From the NCBI GenBank assembly GCA_028683955.1, contig JAQUGR010000001.1, positions 310,001-374,000 of the forward strand: a stretch of 64,000 nucleotides of DNA, read 5' to 3'. The position numbers and the translations under genes were made by a program. Numbering within the stretch: the stretch's first letter is position 1; the number at the start of each line of letters is the position of its first letter. This document shows, piece by piece, positions 43,833-52,444 of this stretch. The stretch comes from Bacillota bacterium (GTDB taxonomy: Bacteria; Bacillota; TC1). Under the pieces are notes generated by a model. It saw nothing but the letters and a program-made list of their open reading frames with translations, was not told the DNA's origin and did no database searches.

Positions 43833-44282
43833 ATGCAAATAACACCAGAAGTAATTGAAAGCAAAGAATTTAAGACTAGTTTAAGAGGATATGATAAGAA
43901 GGATGTAGATATTTTTCTAGATGAAATTATTGAAGAACTTGAAGATGTTTTAAACAAAAATCAAAAACTTAAGGAAGAAAAAGATATTCTTTTAAATCAA
44001 TTAGCGCATTATAAAAAGAAAGAAAATGAATTGAATGAAACACTATTAAAAGCACAAGAGTCAGCAGATAAACTTATAGCTAGAGCTAAAGTGGATTATG
44101 AAGCGAAAATGGAAAAAGCTAATAGTATGTTGCAAAACGCGAATGTTGATAAGTATGAACAAGGTAAAAAACTTGAAGAAAAATATAACACATTAAAAAT
44201 GAAATACTTAAAATATAGAAATTCAATTAAAAATGATTTAAGAAAACAATTAGAAATATTAGATAGAGATATCGTCGAATAA
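43833..44282 (+). CDS. divIVA: DivIVA-domain protein
   Basis: DivIVA binds negatively curved membrane at septa and poles and positions division or wall factors. The 149-residue protein has the conserved N-terminal membrane-binding region (ITPEVIESKEFKTSLRGYDKKDVDIFLDEI) followed by long coiled coil. It ends about 20 bases before ileS, the normal neighbour. TTGGAGGA precedes the ATG. Confidence 0.95.
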   Translation: MQITPEVIESKEFKTSLRGYDKKDVDIFLDEIIEELEDVLNKNQKLKEEKDILLNQLAHYKKKENELNETLLKAQESADKLIARAKVDYEAKMEKANSMLQNANVDKYEQGKKLEEKYNTLKMKYLKYRNSIKNDLRKQLEILDRDIVE

Positions 44283-44302
44283 TTATATTACAGGAGGAAA
44301 AA

Positions 44303-47086
44303 ATGGAATATGATAAGACCCTTAATCTACCGAAAACAGATTTTCCAATGCGTGGAGGACTGCCTAAAAAGGAACCGGAGATTTTAGCTAAATGGCAAGA
44401 AATGAATATTTATGAAAAAGTTCAAGAAAAAAATAAAGGCAGGGTAAAATATATCCTTCATGATGGACCTCCGTATGCAAATGGTGATATACATCTAGGA
44501 ACATCTTTAAATAAAATTTTAAAAGATATAGTAGTTAAATATAAATCTATGAATGGATTTGATGCACCTTACGTACCAGGTTGGGATACCCATGGTTTAC
44601 CTATTGCTCAAAAAGTTTCAAATGTTTGGAAAATAAATAGACATGAAGTGGGTATACCTGCGTTTAGAGAAAAATGTAAAGAGTATGCTCTGAAATATGT
44701 TGATATACAACGTGAGTCATTTAAAAGACTAGGTGTTAGAGGTGATTTTGATCATCCCTATTTAACTTTGGATTCAAAATATGAAGGAACACAAATTAAA
44801 GTATTCGGAGATATGGTTGAAAAAGGCTATATATATAAAGGTCATAAGCCTGTATATTGGTGTGCCGATTGTGAAACTGCACTAGCAGAAGCTGAAGTTG
44901 AATATGCAGAGAAAAAATCTCCGTCAATTTATGTGAAATTTAAAATTAAAGATGGTAAAGGATTAATTGAATCAAATAATTCATATGTAGTTATTTGGAC
45001 TACTACTCCATGGACGTTGCCAGCAAATGTTGCAATATCTGTAAATCCTGAATTTGAATATGTATTAATAGAAGCTGAACATAAAGGTAATAAAGAACAA
45101 TATGTAATAGCAGAAGAATTAGTTAATGAAAGTTTTGAAAACTGGGGTATTGAAAAAGGTGAAGTTTTAAAGAGATTCAAGGGAGAAGAACTTGAGTATA
45201 TAGTCTGTGAAAATCCTTTAGTTGATAGAGATTCAGTTGTTATATTAGGCGATCATGTTACATTGGAAACAGGAACTGGTTGTGTGCATACTGCGCCAGG
45301 ACACGGTCTAGAAGACTTTGAAGTAGGCCAAAAATATAATTTAGAAGTAATTTCGCCTGTTGATCATCAAGGTGTATTTACAAAGGAAGCTGGTAAATAT
45401 GCTGGCAAGAAAGCTGTTGATACCAATAAGGATATAACAATAGATTTAGAAGAAAGTAATTCTTTATTAAGTTTAGTATTTATAAAACACCAATATCCAC
45501 ACTGTTGGAGATGTAAACATCCTTTAATGTTTAGAGCAACAGAACAATGGTTTGCAAGTATAAAAGGATTTAGAGATCATGCGCTATCAGCAGTAACTAA
45601 TGATGTTAAATGGATACCTAGCTGGGGACGTGAACGTATATATAATATGATTGCTGAAAGAAGTGACTGGTGCATTTCTAGACAAAGAGAATGGGGAGTA
45701 CCAATTCCAATATTCTATTGTGGTGATTGTGAAGAAGCTGTGTTAGATAAAAAATTAATTTATCATATTGGTGATTTAGTAGCTGAATATGGTTCTAATA
45801 TATGGTTTAGTAAGGATGCTAAAGAGCTATTACCAGAAGGTTATGTTTGTTCTAAGTGTGGAGGAACACATTTTAGAAAAGAAACAGATATTATGGATGT
45901 TTGGTTTGATTCAGGTGTAAGTAATGTAGCAGTACTTAAACAAAGAGCAGAATTAGCTTATCCAGCAGATCTTTACTTAGAAGGTAGTGATCAATATAGA
46001 GGTTGGTTTAATTCATCTTTATCTATCGCCGTTGCAATTACTGATAAAGCTCCGTATAAAGCTGTTTTAACACATGGATATGTTGTTGATGGTAAAGGTC
46101 GTAAAATGAGCAAATCAGTAGGTAATGGTATTGATCCAAAAGATGTAGTTAAACAACTTGGAGCAGATATATTACGTTTATGGGCTGCATCAGCTGATTA
46201 TAAAAAAGATATTTCTGTTTCAGATGAGATATTTAAACAAGTTACTGAGTCTTATAGAAAAATTAGAAATACTTTAAGATTTTTACATGGAAATCTTTAT
46301 GATTTTAGTATTTCTAAAGACAAAGTTGATTATGAAAATCTATTAGAAATAGATAAATATATACTTTTAAGATTGAATGATACTATAAGAAAGGCAAAAA
46401 CTGCTTTTGATAATTATGAATTTTATATGGCATTTAATTCAATACATCAATTTTGTATTTTAGATTTAAGTGCATTATATCTTGATGTAATTAAAGATAG
46501 AGTTTATGGTTCCTTACCAGGAAGTATTGAACGAAGATCAGCACAAACTGCAATATTCGAAATTTTAAAAAGCTTAATGATTATGTTAACTCCAATATTA
46601 TCTTTCACTATGGAAGAAATTTATGGCTATCTTGATGATGTGAATAAAGTTGAAAGTATTCAACTTTTAGATTTCCCATCCGAAAAAACTGTATATGAAA
46701 ATAAGGCTTTAGCTGATAAATGGGATAAATTGCTAGAAATCAGAGAACATATTTTGAAAGTTTTGGAAAAAGGCAGACAAGATGGATTATTTGGTAATTC
46801 ATTGGGAGCTAAATTATTAATTAGTACTAAAAATAAAGAATTATATGGATTTTTAAAAGAAAATGAAAAAGAAATTTTAGACATCTCAATTGTTTCTAGA
46901 ATGGAAATTTCTTTTAATGGAAATGATGAAGGCTTTGAATTATATGATGATTTATATATAAAAGCTGAAAATATTAAGGATGAAAAATGTGAACGTTGCT
47001 GGATGCTAGTAGAGGGTATTGGAACTGATAAAGACCACCCAACATTATGTCCAAGATGTGCAAAAGTAATTAAAGAATTGGAGTAA
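44303..47086 (+). CDS. ileS: Isoleucyl-tRNA synthetase
   Basis: IleS charges tRNA-Ile and edits valine errors. The 927-residue class I enzyme has HLGT (64-67, the HIGH motif), the CP1 editing domain (TTTPWTLPANV, GTGCVHTAPGHGLEDF), KMSKS at 601-605 and a C-terminal zinc motif (CERCWMLVEGIG...CPRCAKVI). It is the typical bacterial (mupirocin-sensitive class) architecture by length and zinc finger. CAGGAGGA precedes the ATG. No T-box leader exists, because divIVA ends 20 bases upstream. Confidence 0.97.
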   Translation: MEYDKTLNLPKTDFPMRGGLPKKEPEILAKWQEMNIYEKVQEKNKGRVKYILHDGPPYANGDIHLGTSLNKILKDIVVKYKSMNGFDAPYVPGWDTHGLPIAQKVSNVWKINRHEVGIPAFREKCKEYALKYVDIQRESFKRLGVRGDFDHPYLTLDSKYEGTQIKVFGDMVEKGYIYKGHKPVYWCADCETALAEAEVEYAEKKSPSIYVKFKIKDGKGLIESNNSYVVIWTTTPWTLPANVAISVNPEFEYVLIEAEHKGNKEQYVIAEELVNESFENWGIEKGEVLKRFKGEELEYIVCENPLVDRDSVVILGDHVTLETGTGCVHTAPGHGLEDFEVGQKYNLEVISPVDHQGVFTKEAGKYAGKKAVDTNKDITIDLEESNSLLSLVFIKHQYPHCWRCKHPLMFRATEQWFASIKGFRDHALSAVTNDVKWIPSWGRERIYNMIAERSDWCISRQREWGVPIPIFYCGDCEEAVLDKKLIYHIGDLVAEYGSNIWFSKDAKELLPEGYVCSKCGGTHFRKETDIMDVWFDSGVSNVAVLKQRAELAYPADLYLEGSDQYRGWFNSSLSIAVAITDKAPYKAVLTHGYVVDGKGRKMSKSVGNGIDPKDVVKQLGADILRLWAASADYKKDISVSDEIFKQVTESYRKIRNTLRFLHGNLYDFSISKDKVDYENLLEIDKYILLRLNDTIRKAKTAFDNYEFYMAFNSIHQFCILDLSALYLDVIKDRVYGSLPGSIERRSAQTAIFEILKSLMIMLTPILSFTMEEIYGYLDDVNKVESIQLLDFPSEKTVYENKALADKWDKLLEIREHILKVLEKGRQDGLFGNSLGAKLLISTKNKELYGFLKENEKEILDISIVSRMEISFNGNDEGFELYDDLYIKAENIKDEKCERCWMLVEGIGTDKDHPTLCPRCAKVIKELE

Positions 47087-47090
47087 AAAA

Positions 47091-47666
47091 ATGTTTGTAG
47101 AAGTAGGAATATCAGCTAGACATGTACATTTATCTAGAACAGATATAGATATTTTGTTTGGAAAAGATTACCAATTAACGGTATTTAAGGATTTAAAACA
47201 ACTAGGACAATATGCTGCAAATGAAAAAGTAGAACTTGTTGGACCAAAAAGTAGTTTTACCACTGTAAGAATTCTTGGGCCTGAAAGAAAAAAAAGCCAA
47301 GTAGAACTATCTGCAACTGACTGTATGAAAATTGGCGTTCCAGTTGTATTAAGAGACTCTGGTGACCATAAAGATACACCAAGTGTGAAATTAGTTGGAC
47401 CTAAAGGTTCTGTTGAACTGGAAGGTGGAGTTATGGTAGCTTCTAGACATATGCATGTATGCACAGCTACTGCATTAAAAGAAGGCATAAAAAATGGAGA
47501 CTTATTATGTGCTAAAGTTCCTGGAGACAGAGAAGTTATATTTGGTAATGTATTAGCTAGAGTTGACGAAACATTTGTTGATGAATTACATTTAGATACA
47601 GATGAAGCAAATGCTTCATTTGTTAAAAATAATCAAGAGGTTGAAGTTTATAAATGCCAAAAATAA
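47091..47666 (+). CDS. pduL: Phosphate acyltransferase PduL
   Basis: PduL moves an acyl group between CoA and phosphate (propanoyl- or acetyl-CoA) and can replace Pta in acetate formation. The 191-residue protein has two PduL domains with the zinc ligands ISARHVHLSRTDI near the N-terminus and ASRHMHVC near 120, and GDHKDTPSVKLVGPKGSVEL between. No encapsulation peptide is evident at the N-terminus, so it is probably the free cytosolic form. It sits between ileS and lspA, and its end overlaps lspA by 13 bases. Confidence 0.92.
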   Translation: MFVEVGISARHVHLSRTDIDILFGKDYQLTVFKDLKQLGQYAANEKVELVGPKSSFTTVRILGPERKKSQVELSATDCMKIGVPVVLRDSGDHKDTPSVKLVGPKGSVELEGGVMVASRHMHVCTATALKEGIKNGDLLCAKVPGDREVIFGNVLARVDETFVDELHLDTDEANASFVKNNQEVEVYKCQK

Positions 47667-48208
47667 AATATAAATTTAAAAAAGACAAAAATATTAAAGA
47701 AATATTAGACAAACCCTTGGATAAAAATAAAGTGAAATTTTTCTCTTTATTTATTTTAATACCAATGATTCTTACAATTATTGACCAATTTACGAAAATA
47801 TTAGTAAATAAATATATGATTATTGGAGATGAAATTAATGTAATTCCTGGCTTCTTTAATATAAACTATGTGATAAACAAGGGAGCTGCGTTAGGAATAT
47901 TTGAGAATATGACTTTCTTTTTAGTTATTGTTTCTTTACTTATGATTATTTTTATATATTTTCTAGCATATAATGATTTTAAAAGTGATCATACAATTAT
48001 TCCTGAAATGATTATAGTTGGTGGGGCAATTGGTAATCTAATTGATAGAATCTTTTTAGCTGGTAATGTTAGAGATTTCTTAGAAGTTCCTTTCTTTGCA
48101 GTAATGAACTTTGCAGATTGGTTTGTAAGTATCGGTATAGCCCTTTTATTAATAAAATATATCTATTATTATAATAGAATAGAAAAGAATGAAAAAAAAA
48201 ATGAATAA
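47654..48208 (+). CDS. lspA: Lipoprotein signal peptidase (signal peptidase II)
   Basis: LspA removes signal peptides from prolipoproteins at the membrane. The 184-residue protein has four membrane segments, DQFTKILV (about 44-51), NYVINKGAALGI, and the catalytic aspartates D131 (GNLIDRIF) and D155 (NFADWFVSIG). It carries an extra Lys-rich cytoplasmic head of ~27 residues compared with the ~154-residue B. subtilis enzyme; the start inside pduL has no strong site, so a shorter start cannot be excluded. It overlaps rluD by 20 bases. Confidence 0.94.
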   Translation: MPKIKYKFKKDKNIKEILDKPLDKNKVKFFSLFILIPMILTIIDQFTKILVNKYMIIGDEINVIPGFFNINYVINKGAALGIFENMTFFLVIVSLLMIIFIYFLAYNDFKSDHTIIPEMIIVGGAIGNLIDRIFLAGNVRDFLEVPFFAVMNFADWFVSIGIALLLIKYIYYYNRIEKNEKKNE

Positions 48209-49097
48209 ACAAGTTATTAGAGCGGAAGCTCGTGAAAGAGTAGATAAATATATTAGTAGTGTTTTAGATTATTCTAGAGCATTTACTGAGCAACTGCTTT
48301 TAGATGAAAAAGTAATGGTTAATGAAATTATAGTAAAGAAAAATCATAAGTTGAATATTGGCGATACTATCTCTATAGATTCTTTTGAACCTGTAGAAGT
48401 TGATATAAAAGGATCGAAGATTGATCTAGATATTGTTTACGAAGATGATGATATTATTGTTATAAATAAACAAAAAGGATTAGTAGTTCATCCTGCTCCA
48501 GGAAACTATGATAATACTTTAGTTAATGGCTTAATGTACTACAATAAAAATTTATCCACAATTAATGGAGAAATGAGACCAGGAATTGTACATAGAATTG
48601 ATAAAGATACCTCTGGGGTAATTGTAGTAGCAAAAAATGACAAAGCACATAATGCTCTAGCAAAACAATTTAAAGATCATTCAATTACGAGAAAATATTT
48701 GGCTTTAGTTGTTGGAAATATTTCAGAAGCAACTGGAGAAATTAATTTACCAATAGGCAGGGATCCTAAAAGTCGTACAAAAATGGCCGTTGTTAGTTCT
48801 GGGAAACAAGCAAAAACACATTATAGAGTGCTTGAAAATTTTGATGGTTATACTTTAGTTGAATGTAGACTCGAAACTGGCAGAACACATCAAATTAGAG
48901 TACATATGAGGTATATAAAACATCCTTTAGTTGGTGATCCTTTATATGGGTCAAAAAGTGTAAGGTTTCCACTAGATGGACAATATCTTCATGCTGGAGT
49001 TTTAGGATTTATTCATCCAAGCACAGGGGAATATATAGAATTCAATTCTGATTTGCCAGCATATTTTCAAGAAACAATAAATGAACTAAGAGGTTAG
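48189..49097 (+). CDS. rluD: RluD/RluA-family pseudouridine synthase
   Basis: This enzyme converts uridines in 23S rRNA to pseudouridine. The 302-residue protein has an N-terminal S4 RNA-binding domain (VDKYISSVLDYSRAFTEQLLLDEKVMVN) and the catalytic domain with the RluA-type motif HRIDKDTSGVIVVAK, followed by LETGRTHQIRVHM and HPLVGDPLYG. It starts inside the lspA 3' end; the ribosome site is poor and both ATG 48189 and 48201 are possible. lspA-rluD is a conserved pair. Confidence 0.95.
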   Translation: MKKKMNKQVIRAEARERVDKYISSVLDYSRAFTEQLLLDEKVMVNEIIVKKNHKLNIGDTISIDSFEPVEVDIKGSKIDLDIVYEDDDIIVINKQKGLVVHPAPGNYDNTLVNGLMYYNKNLSTINGEMRPGIVHRIDKDTSGVIVVAKNDKAHNALAKQFKDHSITRKYLALVVGNISEATGEINLPIGRDPKSRTKMAVVSSGKQAKTHYRVLENFDGYTLVECRLETGRTHQIRVHMRYIKHPLVGDPLYGSKSVRFPLDGQYLHAGVLGFIHPSTGEYIEFNSDLPAYFQETINELRG

Positions 49098-49099
49098 TA

Positions 49100-49966
49100 A
49101 TGAATAAAGACTATTGTTTAAGAGGTACTGCTAAATCGGAAAAGGTAAGATTCTTTATAGCATCAACTAAGGAATTAGTTGAACAAGCAAGGATTAAACA
49201 TAACTTATCACCACTTGCAGCAGCAGCATTAGGCAGAACTATGACAGCTACAGCAATGATGGGAATAAATTTAAAAGGTAAAGACACAATAACCATAGTA
49301 TTTAAAGGTGATGGTGTTCTTGGTAATGTTATTGCAAAAGGTAATAGTGATGGAGAGGTTAAAGGTTATGTAGATAATCCTGAAGCCGATTTACCATTAA
49401 AGAATAATGGTAAGATAGATGTTAGTGCTGGTATAGGTTTTGGAAATCTATACATTACTAAAGATATGGGTTTAAAAGATCCATATGTGGGGACTGTACC
49501 GATTGTTAGTGGTGAGATTGGTGAAGATATAACTGAATATTTCTATAGTTCAGAACAAACCTTATCTGCTGTAGGCTTAGGTGTACTGATAGATATTGAT
49601 TACTCCGTAAAATCAGCAGGAGGATTCATTTTACAATTAATGCCTGGGGCAGAAATGGAAATAGGGGCGGAACTTGATGATAAAGTACAAAATCTCCCTC
49701 CATTAAGTACATATTTAATCGATAATACACCTGAAGATTTATTGGAATATTTCTTTGGGTATGATTATAAATTATTAGATAAGAAAAATGTAAAATTTCA
49801 TTGTCAATGTAATAAGGACAATTTTAAAAGTGCTCTTATTACTTTAGGTAAAGTTGAATTAGAAAAGTTAGCTAAAGATGATGAAATTGAAGTTGTTTGT
49901 CAATTTTGTAATGAAAAATATATATTTGATAACGATGAGTTATTAGAACTAGTTAAATTGATTTAA
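49100..49966 (+). CDS. hslO: Redox-regulated chaperone Hsp33
   Basis: Hsp33 is a holdase activated when oxidation releases its zinc. The 288-residue protein has the N-terminal RGTAKSEKVRFFIASTKELVEQA, GNVIAKGNSDGEVKGYVDNPEADLP, and near the C-terminus the zinc cysteines in FHCQC and VVCQFC. All four redox cysteines are present, so it should be switchable. In a presumed anaerobe it would serve in response to oxygen exposure (inference). A hairpin follows. Confidence 0.96.
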   Translation: MNKDYCLRGTAKSEKVRFFIASTKELVEQARIKHNLSPLAAAALGRTMTATAMMGINLKGKDTITIVFKGDGVLGNVIAKGNSDGEVKGYVDNPEADLPLKNNGKIDVSAGIGFGNLYITKDMGLKDPYVGTVPIVSGEIGEDITEYFYSSEQTLSAVGLGVLIDIDYSVKSAGGFILQLMPGAEMEIGAELDDKVQNLPPLSTYLIDNTPEDLLEYFFGYDYKLLDKKNVKFHCQCNKDNFKSALITLGKVELEKLAKDDEIEVVCQFCNEKYIFDNDELLELVKLI

Positions 49967-49970
49967 ATTT

Positions 49971-50000
49971 AAGCGCTTTTCTTTTGGAAAGCGCTTTATT
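49971..50000 (+). terminator. Terminator-like hairpin after hslO
   Basis: AAGCGCTTTTC (49971-49981) pairs with GGAAAGCGCTT (49986-49996), with one G-T pair and a TTTT loop. The downstream T-tract is weak and the next gene starts 18 bases later, so termination may be partial. Confidence 0.6.
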
Positions 50001-50017
50001 ACATGGAGGTAAAAAAA

Positions 50018-52444
50018 TTGGATAAAAAAGTTGAGTTATTGGCACCTGCAGGTGGACTAGAACAATTAAAAGCAGCAATTTATAATGGAGCCGATGCGAT
50101 ATATTTTGGCGGAGAAAAATTTTCTGCCAGAGCAAATGCTACTAATTTTAATAAAAATGAAATAATTATAGCAAGAAGGTTAACAAAAAAACACAATATT
50201 AAATTATATTGTGCAATAAATACAGTAATTTTTAATAATGAACTTGAAGAAGTTATAAATTATATAGCTTTTTTATCAAAAGTAGGTATTGATGCATTAA
50301 TTGTACAAGACATAGGGTTAATAACATTAGTAAAAGAATATTTTCCTGATATGGAAATACATAGTAGTACACAATTATCAATTCAAAATACCTATGGTTT
50401 AGAATTTTTAAAAACCTTAGGAGTAAAACGAGCTGTATTGCCAAGAGAATCATCTTTAAAAGACATTTTAAAAATGAAAAATTCTGGTATTGAACTTGAA
50501 GCCTTTGTTCATGGAGCAATTTGTATATGCTTTTCTGGACAGTGTTTAATGAGCAGTATGATAGGTGGCAGAAGTGGAAATAGAGGTGCTTGTGCACAAC
50601 CATGTAGATTAAAATATAATCTTATAGACTACAAATCAAAAGAAGTAATATGCGAAAATGCATCATATTTAAGTCCAAAGGACATGATGCTAATAAATTC
50701 AGTGGATAAGTTAATTGAAGCTGGTATTAAATCTTTTAAAATTGAAGGAAGAATGAAAACACCTGAATATGTAGCTACTATTATTAAATTTTATAGAATG
50801 GCTATTGATAAAGCTTTATCAGGAGAAGAATTAAACTTAACCCAGGAAGAAAACAATGAAATTGCTCAAGTATTTAGTAGAGATTTTACAGACTCATATT
50901 TATATGGGAAAAGTGGCAAGGATATGATGAACGTCAATAAACCTAATAATCGTGGTACTTTAGCCGGTAGAGTGCAAAATTTTAAAGATGGGAAAGTATC
51001 AGTGTTACTTAAAACACCGATACAACTTGGGGATAAATTATCTTTTTGGACTACTGTAGAAGGTAGAGTGAATATTAGTGTTGACAGAATTAATAAAGAG
51101 GGTGTATTTGTTGACTCAGCGGAAGCTAAAGACATTGTTACTTTAGATATTCCAAAAAGAGTTAATAGAGATGATAGAATATTTAAAACAGAATCAGCTT
51201 ATAATAAAGCAATTATTGAAAAACAAATAAATAGTTTTAATATTGATGAAAAAATATCTTTGGACATTGAAATGTATGGACAAGTTGGTGAACCACTAAC
51301 AATGGAATTTATTGATGAAGATGGTTTTAAAAGCAAAGTCGTTTCAGAAATAATATTAGAAGAAGCATTAAAACATCCATTAAATGAGGAGTCTTTAAGA
51401 ACTCAAATTCGTTTAGGTGATACTAGTTATATCTTACGTGATTTAAAACTTAATGTAGGTCATATTATGGTGCCTAAAAGCGTTCTTAATAATATGAGGA
51501 GAGATGGTATTAAAAGTATTATTGAAAAAAGAGAAGAACATTTTAATTTTAAACATATTGAAATCAGATCTAATATAAATGAAAAAAATTTAATTGCTAA
51601 AAGGCCTAAAATAGGCGTAATTGTAGAAAGTATAGATAAAATAAAAGAACTGTTAGTAAGAGATGTTGATTATATATATTATCCTCTTATAAATTTTAAA
51701 AATATTGGAAGCAGTGCAATAGATTTTTTGAATTATATAAAATTATTAAGTGATGATCAAAGAAAGATTATAGTCTTAGATTTACCACGATTTATTAGAG
51801 AAGATGATATGGCTTTTATATTAAGTCAAATAGATATGTTTAAACCATATATATATAGCTTTAGAGCAAATACCGTAGATCACATTATAATGTTGAAAAG
51901 TCTTGGAATCCATAACATTCATGGGAATTCAAGCCTGAATATAGTAAATAGTGTTGCTTATAATTTTTACAAAAATATTTTAAGTTTAACAGAAATAGAA
52001 TTATCAAAAGAATTAAACATTGCTCAACTATATGACTTGAATAATAGTGCACAATTAACAATTTATGGCATAACAGAATTGATGATAATGGAACATTGTT
52101 TGATTGGATCAGAAATTGGACCTAAAAAGTGCAAAGAAAGAATATATGCACTTAAAGATAGAATTGATGTAGAATTTCCAATTTTAGTTGATGAAATTGG
52201 TAAAAATCACATAATTAATAGCAGGAAACTTATGATAATTGATGAATTAATAATTTTAATGGAAACTGGGTACCATAATTTTATACTTAATTTTATTATG
52301 ACCGACATTGATATACTGAGAGAAATTATTGATATATATATTGCAGTAATAAGAAACCATAAGAATATAACAAAAGCAAAAGATGAAATTTTTTGCTTAG
52401 AGTCTAATTTAACCAAAGGGCATTTTAATAGAGGTATAATTTAA
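50018..52444 (+). CDS. U32-family peptidase with DUF3656
   Basis: This 808-residue protein starts with the U32 hallmark VELLAPAGGLEQLKAAIYNGADAIYFGG. It has the family cysteines in HGAICICFSGQCLMS and GNRGACAQPCRLKY, and EGRMKTPEYVA. The large C-terminal part is the DUF3656 region of long U32 proteins. Some U32 members (RlhA, UbiU/V, TrhP) are RNA- or cofactor-hydroxylating proteins with Fe-S clusters rather than proteases, and the Cys-rich motifs here fit that. I use TTG 50018 with GGAGG at 50005-50009; an ATG at 50003 contains that site. It overlaps mutS2 by one base. Confidence 0.9.
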   Translation: MDKKVELLAPAGGLEQLKAAIYNGADAIYFGGEKFSARANATNFNKNEIIIARRLTKKHNIKLYCAINTVIFNNELEEVINYIAFLSKVGIDALIVQDIGLITLVKEYFPDMEIHSSTQLSIQNTYGLEFLKTLGVKRAVLPRESSLKDILKMKNSGIELEAFVHGAICICFSGQCLMSSMIGGRSGNRGACAQPCRLKYNLIDYKSKEVICENASYLSPKDMMLINSVDKLIEAGIKSFKIEGRMKTPEYVATIIKFYRMAIDKALSGEELNLTQEENNEIAQVFSRDFTDSYLYGKSGKDMMNVNKPNNRGTLAGRVQNFKDGKVSVLLKTPIQLGDKLSFWTTVEGRVNISVDRINKEGVFVDSAEAKDIVTLDIPKRVNRDDRIFKTESAYNKAIIEKQINSFNIDEKISLDIEMYGQVGEPLTMEFIDEDGFKSKVVSEIILEEALKHPLNEESLRTQIRLGDTSYILRDLKLNVGHIMVPKSVLNNMRRDGIKSIIEKREEHFNFKHIEIRSNINEKNLIAKRPKIGVIVESIDKIKELLVRDVDYIYYPLINFKNIGSSAIDFLNYIKLLSDDQRKIIVLDLPRFIREDDMAFILSQIDMFKPYIYSFRANTVDHIIMLKSLGIHNIHGNSSLNIVNSVAYNFYKNILSLTEIELSKELNIAQLYDLNNSAQLTIYGITELMIMEHCLIGSEIGPKKCKERIYALKDRIDVEFPILVDEIGKNHIINSRKLMIIDELIILMETGYHNFILNFIMTDIDILREIIDIYIAVIRNHKNITKAKDEIFCLESNLTKGHFNRGII

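Noticed and set aside
44283-44302. T-box leader before ileS (and before proS)
   Set aside because: Only 20 bases separate divIVA from ileS, and proS starts inside ispG; there is no room for a T-box.
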